From the NCBI GenBank assembly GCA_031553315.1, contig JAVBLT010000061.1:1-22332 (forward strand): a stretch of 22,332 nucleotides of DNA. The letters are read 5' to 3'. The notes beneath the pieces were generated by a model. It did not search any database and was not told where the DNA came from. It saw nothing but the letters and a program-made list of their open reading frames with translations. A program made the translations under genes and the position numbers. Below, one piece after another: positions 7,361-14,466 of the stretch. The stretch's first letter is position 1, and each line of letters begins with the position of its first letter. Source of the DNA: JAVBLT01 sp031553315. GTDB taxonomy: Bacteria; Verrucomicrobiota; Kiritimatiellia; RFP12; DVOR01.

Positions 7361-10300
7361 GAATCTTCATCCCAAACCCCGATTTTGCCTCAGGCGGAAA
7401 AAAATTCCCCATTAAAAGAAGGGGCGACCCTCTCCAACTCCAGGAATATTGACCTGGCGGATGGTTTCGCCCCTTCTCATGATGATAGACTAGCACAGTG
7501 GTTTAACTCTGTCAACCCCAACGATGTATCGAAAATAGGCGATGAAAATGGCGAACCGCTCGTCGTCTATCACGGCTCCCCCTCATTATTCGGTTCCGAG
7601 TTTACAGAGTTCGATTCCGATTATGGTCGGAGTGAAAACGGGTTTTTCTTTACCACGAGTGAAGCCCTTGCAAAAGAATATGCTCGCCCACACGATGAAG
7701 ATTATACAGAGACAGTTTATGCGGTTTTCCTCAATCTGCGTAATCCGTTGGTGCGCGATGAGGGAGGAAAAAGAAAGACCGAATTCTGGGATGAAATTGA
7801 TGAAGCGCAACGAAACGGCCATGACGGCATGATGGCTCAAAATGTTGTAGACCCGCGTTTCACTGACTCGGTCAATCTTGATCCGTCCACAACAATCGCC
7901 GTTTTCAATCCCACGCAGATCAAATCCGCGACCGATAACGTCGGCACCTTCGATGGAGGCAACCCCGACATCCGGTATCAGCTTTCCAAGAAAGAAGACC
8001 GTGCATATCTTGATACCGTGGAGCGCGGCGATATGGATACCGCACAGAAAATGGTTGATGCGGCGGCGCGAAAAACCGGGTATCTTTCGGTCTCTGATTA
8101 CCGGATGAATCATCGCGCGCCCAACCGCGAAGATGATTCACTTGCAACCATCATGGAGTCGGGGCTCGTCCCCGACGACTACTGGACAACACCGCGCTAT
8201 TATCAGTATGGACAAGAGGAGTACGAATCATTTTATGCTGTTAAACACGCGCTGGACAGAAACAAGCAATTAAAAGCGGAGGGAAAACCGAATGTGGCGA
8301 CTCTCCGCGTTTACCGCGCCGTGCCTAAAACGGTTCGCGAGGACAAGTTGCGCAACGGGGATTGGGTCTCGCCATCCCGTGCGTATGCAAAAATGGAGGG
8401 GGCCGGAATCGTTGAAGGGTACCGGATTATCAGGATGAGCGTGCCCTTGAATCAACTCTGGTGGGATGGAAACTCGATTGCCGAGCTGGGGTATGACGAC
8501 GGAAAAGAGTACGTCTACCAAAATACAAAAAACAACCGGAAGCTGATTGACGCCGTAACGTATGACCATGATGGAAGAATCATCCCGCTGTCAAAGCGGT
8601 TTAACAAGCGGGAGTATGATCCCCGCTTCCAGCTTGATGTATTGAGCAAGATTCGCAATGAACTGGCGGCGGGCATGGCGGCGGCGGAGCTTGTGAGAGG
8701 GCGCGGAAACAAGGCGGCGCGTGAAAAGGCGATGGCGATTATCCGGCGGGCGAATGTGCGCTACCCCGACGCGGTGATGGCCGAGGCGGTGAAGGGCGCG
8801 GAGGTGATTCGCGGCAACATCAGCGAGAAGCTGACTGATGCCGCCTTGAACCGGGCGGTGCGCGACCACTTCGGCGGCGAGAAGCGCATCAGGCTGGGCA
8901 CGACGCTTTGGAATCTGGCCGAGGAGGGGGCGCGGAAGCGTGCCTTCGTTTTAAGGGAGGCCGAGAAGATGACGGCGTTGATGATTGCCAAGGCGACCGG
9001 CACCACCTATTCGGAGATTCTTGTGAAGAGCGGTTTCAATTTCGACGATATTCTGAAATCGCTCGAAGGCGTGTTGCCGATGCGCAAAGAGAAGAGGAGC
9101 GATGCGGACGGCAAAGCCTCCGAAGCGGACGATGAAGGCGTTCTTTCCGAGGATGACGTGGCGCTGACGGAGGAAGATGCGGCGGCTGTTCAAGAATCCT
9201 ACGTGCGGATTACGGCTGAAAAGAAGCAGATTCTGGAGCGTCTGAACCAAGCGGTTGCACGCGACCGCGAGGCGGAGGAGGCGCGTCGCAGGAAGCGCGA
9301 AGAGAATCAGGGTGACGACGCGGAAGAGGAGGCGGCCGCAAGCGCGGAAGAGTTGGAGGAGATTCAGCGCGAGGCGATCCGCAACAAAAAGAAGGCCGAG
9401 CTGCTGAAAAAACTGCTTTCCGATTTCGGCGTTTCGCTGAAAAGCCCGGAAGAGGCGGGCGTGCTGATCAAGCTCATCACGGAGGACTACATCCGGCGCA
9501 GCGGCAAACATGCCGGGGTTTTGGAAGCGGGCGGCAACCTCTTTGAGCACCCCGCGATTCTTTCGGAGTACGTGAAGACGGCGGCGGATATTTCGGAGCG
9601 GCTGATGCAGATGTATGTGCCGAGCCGGGCGCAGGGGCGCGTGAACAGGCGCATTGGGCGGCTGCTGGGTGGCGACTGGAAAACGGAGGCGGATGTGGAC
9701 GGGGCGTTGCTGGCGGTGACCAAGACGCTTTCGGAGGATATGATCCGGCAGACGCGGGCGTCGGTGATGAAAGACGTGCGCAAGGCGCTGAAACCGTATG
9801 CGAAGCACTACACGCAGGGCAACAAAGCGGAGCTCAAGGGCGACTCGGCGGCGCTCACGAACCAATGGGCGCGGATGGTGATACGGGCAATCGGGCTGGG
9901 GCCGACGGAGCTGCCGCGGCAGATTGCGCTGTATGAGGCGATTGATTCCGGCGAACGCGCGGCCACGGTGTCGCAACAGGCGTTTTACGATGCCGGGTAT
10001 CTGGAAATTCTGGGAATGTACGGCGGCATGAAGGACAAGCCCCTCGCCGAGTTGAAGGATGTTGTGGACGATATCAAGAACCGGCTGGCGAATGAGCAGC
10101 AGGCGTTCAACACGCGCAAGGTGGCGGTTCTGGCGGCGGATAGGGCGCTTTCGGAGGATTTGGCCGCAAGCATCGTGCCCAAAGAGGGTCGTGTGAACCC
10201 CGGCGAGCTCGGCTTCATCGAGCGCAACCTCATGGACGTGAGCTCCGGGATGTTCAACACGTCGGTTCGTCTGCTGACGCGTTTTCAGAAGGACGAGAAC

Positions 10301-12262
10301 GCACGGGCGCAGTCCATCGCAGCGGGCGAGCTGATTGAATTGATGATGAGCCAGGCGGAGAACGAAAAGCAGAACCATGAGAGGCTGGCCGGGGAAATGA
10401 TTCGCCGGGCGATTTTGAAGCATTTCAAGAGCATCGGCGAGTTTAACCGGGTGATGAACAGGCCGCTGGGAAAGGAGCTTTCCGAGAAGCTGAACCGGGG
10501 GAGGCAAAAGACGCAGTGGACGATGGATACGGCGCTTCACATGTGGGCGGCGATTCGCCAAAGCGACTATGCGGAGAACTGCCTGACGCATGGCCGCGAC
10601 GGCGCGTATTTCAATCTGCTCGAAGAGGTGCTGGGGCGCGACCCGCGCGTGATTGATTTCTACCGCGAGATGAGCGGATTCTTCGACTGGCAGTTTAATC
10701 TGCTGAATCAAAAGCGGATGGAGACGGTGGGGCTGCCGTATGCGAAGAGCCAAAATTATTCGCCTGTGCAGGTGTATATCCCGAAAAGGGATGGCGCGGC
10801 CACCGAGGCGCGGGCGTTCCGCCCGTGGGCGTCGTCGCTTTCGGTGCGCGTGCAGCACGGGCACGACATCGACCAAAACGCCGGCTTTTACCGTCTGACC
10901 ATGCTGAGAATGAAAGACGCCGCCCACACGCTGGGCTATGCGGAGAGCGGCGAAACGATTCAGCGGGTGCTGTTGGGCGAGAAGGTGACCACGGCCATTC
11001 AGGAGGCGTTCGGCCATCGGGTGTTGGAAAAGCATACCGAACATGTGAAGCGGGTCTTGATGGGACCGCCGCGCGTGCTTCCGAGCGCGGAAGGCAACAT
11101 GATGAAGGAGCTGACGCGGGCAACGAGCATCTTTTACCTGTGGAACAATATTCCGAGCGCACTCAAACAGACGAGCGGCTTTTTCACGGCGGCGCTCCGG
11201 ATTGACGGCATGACCGGGTTGTGGCTGAAAACGCTTCGCAACAAAGAAGCGTTTGGGGCGCTCTGGAGGCAGTTCATCCACTCAAAAGCGGCCATCCGGT
11301 GGAACAACCCCGTGAACCCCGCGATGGCAAACGCACGCGGCGAAAACCGGATAACGGCAGGAATTCGCTCTGCTGGCGGAGCGATTATCGATGCCGGCTT
11401 CAAGCCGCTGACATGGGGCGACCAGATCGGCGCAATCGCGGTGGTACCGGTGTTTCTCCAAAAAAAGACGGAAGCCATGCGCCACGGTTTGAGCGAACCG
11501 GAAGCCATCGAACGCGCGGCGGCCTACGCCATGATGATCGTGGACTCCACCGCGCAGAGCAACCGGGTCATGAACCTGTCGCTTGAACAGCAAGACGCCC
11601 GGAACGGAATTTTCCTTCAGTTTGTCAGCTCGCCGCGCCAGCAACTGATGCTGGGGCTGACGGCGGCGGCGGAACTGGCCGCCTCGCCGAAAAATTCCAA
11701 ACGCTGGCAGACGTTTGCGCGGGTGTTCTTCATCAACCACATCGTGGTGCCCTTCTGGCTATCCGCAATCGAGGCGGCCCTCGCGGGCGTACTCGGCGAA
11801 TGGGACGACGAGGACAAATGGAAACGCTGGTGGGCGCGGCTCTTTGAAAACGTGATGCTGGGCCCGTTGAGCGGCCTCGTGTTTGTGGGCGCCGTCTCAA
11901 GCATGATGGCCGGCGCGTTTAGCCGGAACGTGATCAACGAGGTTTACGAACGCTACGAACTGGAAGGCAGGAAGCTGACCGGTTATCACGGCGACGGCGG
12001 ATTGCTCCCTGCGGATTCCTTCATTCAGGCATTGACAGAAATCATTTCCGACGGACACGATGCGTTTGTACTCGCAACGGGCGATGAGTGGGAAGAAGCC
12101 AAAAACAAATGGCTCGAACTGATACTCGGCACGCTGCCGCCCCTCCGCCAAGCCAAGCGATTCAAAGAAGGGCACACCGACAAGGAAGCGCTGAAACAAC
12201 AAAAGAAGGAAAGCCAGACAGCGCTGAAATCCGCCAAAGAAAGACGGGCGCAACGTCAATAA
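6971..12262 (+). CDS. Giant phage polyvalent protein, C-terminal half: nuclease-like, two ADP-ribosyltransferase-like and long C-terminal domains (1763 aa)
   Basis: The first possible start is GTG at 6971, six bases after the TAA, with no convincing ribosome binding site. The next Met in frame is far inside, so the segment is best read as a continuation of the 2216 gene. Residues 1-130 carry a phage barnase/EndoU/RelE-like nuclease domain. Residues 170-330 are an ART-PolyVal-type ADP-ribosyltransferase (VVYHGSP at 198-204, GFFFTTS at 224-230, NPTQIKSA at 313-320). Residues 340-545 form a second ART-like domain (YRAVP at 448-452, SPS at 467-469). A charged helical region with DDAEEEAA runs to about 830. 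Long helical modules follow, then hydrophobic segments near residues 1580-1660, and a basic C-terminus. The last 700 residues resemble conserved C-terminal polyvalent-protein modules (LPD38-like, from memory). As part of a gp16-position protein it may be delivered into the host cell at infection. The TAA suggests it may not be made unless translation reinitiates or reads through. Confidence 0.7.
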   Translation: MIENREGDATVFPNSAIGKILRHKGFPIGSILRHLGELYRTAIHAYDKTEEDLGIRPDGTIHKSHPNFLGYKNFVNKFTVENEVNGEIKAETYYIRFTVQETAPSKKKPSDPNHVFHSTFISNIELYEIGESSSQTPILPQAEKNSPLKEGATLSNSRNIDLADGFAPSHDDRLAQWFNSVNPNDVSKIGDENGEPLVVYHGSPSLFGSEFTEFDSDYGRSENGFFFTTSEALAKEYARPHDEDYTETVYAVFLNLRNPLVRDEGGKRKTEFWDEIDEAQRNGHDGMMAQNVVDPRFTDSVNLDPSTTIAVFNPTQIKSATDNVGTFDGGNPDIRYQLSKKEDRAYLDTVERGDMDTAQKMVDAAARKTGYLSVSDYRMNHRAPNREDDSLATIMESGLVPDDYWTTPRYYQYGQEEYESFYAVKHALDRNKQLKAEGKPNVATLRVYRAVPKTVREDKLRNGDWVSPSRAYAKMEGAGIVEGYRIIRMSVPLNQLWWDGNSIAELGYDDGKEYVYQNTKNNRKLIDAVTYDHDGRIIPLSKRFNKREYDPRFQLDVLSKIRNELAAGMAAAELVRGRGNKAAREKAMAIIRRANVRYPDAVMAEAVKGAEVIRGNISEKLTDAALNRAVRDHFGGEKRIRLGTTLWNLAEEGARKRAFVLREAEKMTALMIAKATGTTYSEILVKSGFNFDDILKSLEGVLPMRKEKRSDADGKASEADDEGVLSEDDVALTEEDAAAVQESYVRITAEKKQILERLNQAVARDREAEEARRRKREENQGDDAEEEAAASAEELEEIQREAIRNKKKAELLKKLLSDFGVSLKSPEEAGVLIKLITEDYIRRSGKHAGVLEAGGNLFEHPAILSEYVKTAADISERLMQMYVPSRAQGRVNRRIGRLLGGDWKTEADVDGALLAVTKTLSEDMIRQTRASVMKDVRKALKPYAKHYTQGNKAELKGDSAALTNQWARMVIRAIGLGPTELPRQIALYEAIDSGERAATVSQQAFYDAGYLEILGMYGGMKDKPLAELKDVVDDIKNRLANEQQAFNTRKVAVLAADRALSEDLAASIVPKEGRVNPGELGFIERNLMDVSSGMFNTSVRLLTRFQKDENARAQSIAAGELIELMMSQAENEKQNHERLAGEMIRRAILKHFKSIGEFNRVMNRPLGKELSEKLNRGRQKTQWTMDTALHMWAAIRQSDYAENCLTHGRDGAYFNLLEEVLGRDPRVIDFYREMSGFFDWQFNLLNQKRMETVGLPYAKSQNYSPVQVYIPKRDGAATEARAFRPWASSLSVRVQHGHDIDQNAGFYRLTMLRMKDAAHTLGYAESGETIQRVLLGEKVTTAIQEAFGHRVLEKHTEHVKRVLMGPPRVLPSAEGNMMKELTRATSIFYLWNNIPSALKQTSGFFTAALRIDGMTGLWLKTLRNKEAFGALWRQFIHSKAAIRWNNPVNPAMANARGENRITAGIRSAGGAIIDAGFKPLTWGDQIGAIAVVPVFLQKKTEAMRHGLSEPEAIERAAAYAMMIVDSTAQSNRVMNLSLEQQDARNGIFLQFVSSPRQQLMLGLTAAAELAASPKNSKRWQTFARVFFINHIVVPFWLSAIEAALAGVLGEWDDEDKWKRWWARLFENVMLGPLSGLVFVGAVSSMMAGAFSRNVINEVYERYELEGRKLTGYHGDGGLLPADSFIQALTEIISDGHDAFVLATGDEWEEAKNKWLELILGTLPPLRQAKRFKEGHTDKEALKQQKKESQTALKSAKERRAQRQ
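7495..7985 (+). other. ADP-ribosyltransferase domain of the ART-PolyVal type
   Basis: The recognisable start is VSKIGDENGEPLVVYHGSP, followed by FTEFD, GFFFTTSEALAKEYA, VYAVFLNLRNPL, VVDPRF, TTIAVFNPTQIKSATDN, GTFDGGNPDIRYQLS. This is the standard order for the ADP-ribosyltransferase family embedded in polyvalent proteins, with the HG motif in the NAD-binding strand. A preceding WF...P remnant resembles the usual RTPxFKxWFGDW linker, which also occurs intact at about 6830-6862, so the linker appears duplicated around the nuclease module. Confidence 0.7.
7986..8610 (+). other. Second ADP-ribosyltransferase-like domain (YRAVP / SPS)
   Basis: After IRYQLS comes AYLDTVERGDMDTAQKMVD, the usual helical lead-in. 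It is followed by DYRMNHRAPNREDD, RYYQYG, TLRVYRAVPKTV, GDWVSPSRAYAK, ISE-poor loops and ELGYDDGKEYVYQ. The arginine in VYRAVP and the serines in WVSPS match the R and S(T)S elements of R-S-E class ADP-ribosyltransferases. The glutamate element is not certain. It ends at YDPRFQLD (residues 549-556). Confidence 0.45.
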
Positions 12263-12328
12263 CCCTCTCCAGCGCCGCCTCCTCAAGCGCGGGGTGAAAG
12301 GGTGGAGGGAAGAGGAAAAGAAGAAGAA

Positions 12329-12348
12329 GGCGGCCAAGTGAGGCCGCC
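12329..12348 (-). terminator. Hairpin between convergent genes, probable terminator
   Basis: GGCGGCC at 12329-12335 and GGCCGCC at 12342-12348 form a perfect 7-bp GC-rich stem with a 6-base loop. On the minus strand it is followed by a pyrimidine-rich CTTCTTCTTTTCC run, so it best suits the XRE-ImmA gene ending at 12360. On the + strand no T-run follows, but the hairpin lies 67 bases after the phage gene stop and may serve both directions. Confidence 0.5.
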
Positions 12349-12359
12349 CCTGATCACCA

Positions 12360-13427
12360 TTATCGAATTATTGCTGGTCTTTGAAAAATTGGAACGATTT
12401 TTTGTACACCAAAAAATTGAAAATAATCCGAAATATCAAGACTTAACAATTCAGCCATTTCAATATCAGAATAATCAAATTCTTTTTTATAAGTTGTTAT
12501 AATTTCTGTGAGAAGAGTTGGCTTTTCACCGGAAATGGGAATCGGTTCTGTTTTTCGGAAACCACGAATGCCCATTTCGGTAAAGAAACGTCGCTTTGTT
12601 GAATCGGCAATAAACTTCAAATCTTCAGCGCGGTAAATCAATGCCGCCATCGAAATGCGCCAAATTGGCTTCAATTGAGCAAACAATTCGAAATCAATTT
12701 TCTTTCGCATGAAATACTCCTTGATATCGTCAGCGGGAGCCAAAAATTCGGCAGCAAAACGATTTGCTTCATTTTCCGTTGTGCTCGATGGAATTGAGTG
12801 CATAATCAAGTGACCAAGCTCGTGCGCAAGTGTAAAACGTTGACGATCGGCGGACATGGTTGAATTGATGATTATACATGGAATATTATGTTCAGTAAAA
12901 AAACCATCCAGAAGCTCTGTATCCATGTTCATTTTCAGAACAATAATACCTTTATCTTCCAGTACCTTTGTGAGGTTTTGGATTGGCCCCGAAGGAATTT
13001 TCCAATAATAACGCAACATCATTGCAATTTTTACAGGATCTTTGTACTCCTCAATTGGCATTTTTCTTACATTGGTTTCAAGCTCCAACTCCGATAAAAG
13101 CTTTTTAAGGGATTCGAGAAAGATTTTCGATCCTGATTCGACTTTCAACCGAGTTTTCAATGCGAGCTTACTTCGTTTGCGATGGAAAATAAGCCCCGTT
13201 GGATAATCAGCGTCTGTATTTTGATAAAAAAAGGAAACAGGAAAAGACAACACTTGCGCGATTCTCTGAATCTCGTTTTCGTCTGGAGCACCTTGCCCAT
13301 GTTCAAATCGAGAAAGTTTTGCTTGGGCAATGCTTGATGCGGTTGATAATTCCGCTTGTGTCAATGAACGAAACGTTCTGGCTAGACGGAACATATAAGA
13401 ACTGAAACGGTCATTTTCTGTTGTCAT
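12360..13427 (-). CDS. XRE-family DNA-binding protein fused to an ImmA/IrrE (DUF955) metallopeptidase, 355 aa
   Basis: Residues about 8-68 form a helix-turn-helix of the Cro/cI (XRE) type, with QAELSTASSIAQAKLSRFEHG as the recognition part. Residues about 150-235 form the ImmA/IrrE-type zinc peptidase: HELGH at 202-206 and ENEANRFAAEFLAP at 218-231, which supplies the third ligand and the usual family signature. The start is fixed by GGAGGTG at 13432-13438. The family includes ImmA of ICEBs1, which cleaves the ImmR repressor, and Deinococcus IrrE/PprI, which cleaves DdrO. Single-chain fusions occur as regulators of mobile elements and in toxin-antitoxin-like pairs. The gene is downstream of the 199-aa gene (61-base gap) and probably co-transcribed with it. 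It is clearly AT-rich (21 G+C of 60 in 12841-12900) beside GC-rich neighbours, a sign of separate acquisition. The substrate is unknown, and the adjacent protein is the first candidate partner. Confidence 0.9.
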   Translation of the reverse strand: MTTENDRFSSYMFRLARTFRSLTQAELSTASSIAQAKLSRFEHGQGAPDENEIQRIAQVLSFPVSFFYQNTDADYPTGLIFHRKRSKLALKTRLKVESGSKIFLESLKKLLSELELETNVRKMPIEEYKDPVKIAMMLRYYWKIPSGPIQNLTKVLEDKGIIVLKMNMDTELLDGFFTEHNIPCIIINSTMSADRQRFTLAHELGHLIMHSIPSSTTENEANRFAAEFLAPADDIKEYFMRKKIDFELFAQLKPIWRISMAALIYRAEDLKFIADSTKRRFFTEMGIRGFRKTEPIPISGEKPTLLTEIITTYKKEFDYSDIEMAELLSLDISDYFQFFGVQKIVPIFQRPAIIR

Positions 13428-13431
13428 TTTT

Positions 13432-13438
13432 CACCTCC
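13432..13438 (-). promoter_or_regulatory. Shine-Dalgarno GGAGGTG of the XRE-ImmA gene
   Basis: On the minus strand the sequence reads GGAGGTGAAAAATG, a near-ideal ribosome binding site four bases before the ATG at 13427. It settles the start and suggests that this second gene of the pair is translated strongly and independently. Confidence 0.8.
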
Positions 13439-13488
13439 GTTTTCAAATGACAATGCGATAGAAACCCCTCTTTCGAAAAGACACTTTG

Positions 13489-14088
13489 TTAAACGCTTTT
13501 CTTTTTCTTGCCTGTGGCAGCAGGTTTGACGTGAACGCGTTTTTCCGGTTCTTGCTCCGGCAGATCAGGAAGAGTAAACATAGACTCTGTGTATGCAGCG
13601 CTTTTATCAATCGGAATCACCCACGAAACGGAATGTTTTTCCCCCTCCATAACGATGAAAAGTCCATCAAGCGTGTTGATGTCGGTGAGTTGGTATCCAA
13701 GCGTAAGATATTGATATTGGATTGGTTGAGCCCATTCTTGAGAGAAATAATCTTGTGAAAGGATATCATTAACACGCTGCGTCGGAATGTTGGAGGAACG
13801 AAAATTATCATCTACTTTTTTGGGGCGAAGTGCGTAACCGTTATAGGTGAGCAAAAAACCCTTGTGCTCTGTTCGGCAGTCAAATCCAGGAGTTTTCGCA
13901 GCAAAATGGCTCAACTCTTCCCGAATACAGTCATTGACAGCATACGCCCTTGTTGATTTACACAGCCTTGCGTTTAGCGTAATACTGTTTGCTGAAAAAA
14001 ACTCAATCCCCCTTTTGATTGCATCCAAAATGGCATCAAAATGAGGTTCAAAGGTGAGTGATACGGTTTCGCGTGTATTTTTGTCCAT
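13489..14088 (-). CDS. Uncharacterised 199-aa protein paired with the XRE-ImmA gene
   Basis: The ATG at 14088 is chosen because GGAGAA lies five bases upstream. The frame extends to 14250, but that extension has no good start signal and its codons look non-coding. The protein has no signal peptide or membrane segment. It begins with a helical segment, then an alpha/beta region containing GFLLTYNGYALRPKKVDDNF (78-97) and SSNIPTQRVNDIL (98-110), then GYQL, and SVSWVIPID near 153-161. It ends with a Pro/Glu stretch and the basic tail KKKKSV. I recall proteins with the R-x-KK-(L/V)-D...SSN-PT-Q...GY...W pattern beside XRE/ImmA genes, but I know no assigned function. It shares the low GC of its neighbour. 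Possible roles are a toxin, an antitoxin, a sensor, or a substrate of the peptidase. It is the first gene of the probable operon, and the upstream inverted repeats could be an operator. Confidence 0.75.
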   Translation of the reverse strand: MDKNTRETVSLTFEPHFDAILDAIKRGIEFFSANSITLNARLCKSTRAYAVNDCIREELSHFAAKTPGFDCRTEHKGFLLTYNGYALRPKKVDDNFRSSNIPTQRVNDILSQDYFSQEWAQPIQYQYLTLGYQLTDINTLDGLFIVMEGEKHSVSWVIPIDKSAAYTESMFTLPDLPEQEPEKRVHVKPAATGKKKKSV

Positions 14089-14093
14089 GGTTC

Positions 14094-14099
14094 TTCTCC
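14094..14099 (-). promoter_or_regulatory. Ribosome binding site that sets the start of the 199-aa gene
   Basis: GGAGAA on the minus strand lies five bases before the ATG at 14088. No equally good site precedes the upstream in-frame ATG codons at 14250 or 14202, so the shorter form is preferred. Confidence 0.6.
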
Positions 14100-14246
14100 A
14101 ACTGTTGCAGGCATGGTAATACACAAATGCGCAAGAATCAATAAAAATATTCAAAAAATATTCATCGCATCTCCTTTCGGTTTTTGACTCCCAGATTGCC
14201 ATGCATTTTCGCGAGTCATCTTGGCAACCTATGAATAATTGTGTAA

Positions 14247-14396
14247 TCACCCCACCAGCGCCAATACTCTTTCCGCGAGCGCGGCCAGTTCAAAGAAAGA
14301 GGGAGATGGCCGACCAATCTTTGTTTTCAATAAATCGTTATCTGTAAAACAGAATCGATTTATTGGACTTCTTGCGAAATTATGCGGTGAGTTCAT
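14247..14396 (-). pseudogene. Possible 49-aa gene remnant between recD2 and the accessory module
   Basis: A minus-strand frame from ATG at 14396 to TGA at 14247 encodes a short protein whose last part reads GRPSPSFFELAALAERVLAL and then VG. That end has helix-like, coding-like composition, whereas the first half is less convincing. An in-frame TGA lies ten codons upstream and no Shine-Dalgarno is evident. It could be the 3' end of a host or phage gene cut by integration, or chance. A + strand frame covers the same bases (14239-14472), so neither is certain. Confidence 0.2.
14328..14365. repeat. 38-bp interrupted palindrome
   Basis: CAATAAATCG at 14328-14337 is the exact reverse complement of CGATTTATTG at 14356-14365. 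Inside, TCTGT (14341-14345) and ACAGA (14349-14353) pair around AAA. Together they give a 10-bp plus 5-bp stem with a small asymmetric bulge and a 3-base loop. Neither flank has a T-run, so a simple intrinsic terminator is unlikely. A recombinase or repressor binding site, or a structured RNA, fits better. Confidence 0.7.
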
Positions 14397-14466
14397 AATT
14401 GTAGATGCCTGCAATCAGATTAAGGAAGCGCTGATTATATCGGCGCTCCATACACCACGCAGTACA

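Larger units (their letters stand above)
1..14466. mobile_element. Right part of a podovirus-like prophage, with an accessory module at its edge
   Basis: Genes at 2-268, 276-2219 and 2216-12262 lie on one strand with overlaps or gaps of a few bases. They follow the order of T7-type internal virion proteins (gp14-like, gp15-like, then a giant gp16-position protein), and the giant protein carries domains found in phage polyvalent proteins. The opposite-strand AT-rich pair at 12360-14088 is placed where prophages often carry regulators or cargo genes. Ordinary host genes begin with recD2 at 14467. The left end lies outside the window. The right boundary is not resolved: no integrase, tRNA or direct repeat was found, so everything after 12262 is only provisionally part of the element. 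Confidence 0.6.
14089..14466. other. 378-bp spacer between the accessory module and recD2, rich in inverted repeats
   Basis: The part nearest the 199-aa gene (14100-14240) is AT-rich and should contain its promoter, but no clear -35/-10 pair stands out. Two interleaved inverted repeats occur here: GACTC 14186-14190 with GAGTC 14213-14217, and TTGCCA 14196-14201 with TGGCAA 14222-14227. From 14250 the base composition changes, with CCGCG-AG-CGCGG near 14276, then the 38-bp palindrome at 14328-14365. A GGA(A)GCGC/GCGCTCC hairpin near 14424-14450 is a weak candidate recD2 terminator. A prophage junction may lie here, but no second copy of an attachment core is available for comparison. Confidence 0.5.

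Noticed and set aside
8951..11281. 776-residue minus-strand frame across the phage giant gene
   Set aside because: Its product is Arg/His/Leu/Pro-rich without any recognisable domain, and it mirrors a coding strand with strong codon bias.
2216..12262. Alternative genetic code in which TAA is read as an amino acid
   Set aside because: TAA also ends the giant gene itself at 12260-12262, only one internal TAA occurs in over 3,300 codons, and TAG and TGA are used as stops in neighbouring phage genes.
14151..14165. Tiny minus-strand frame MNIF after a good AAAGGAG, upstream of the 199-aa gene
   Set aside because: Four residues are too few to call a leader peptide, and there is no attenuator-like hairpin or codon run to support one.
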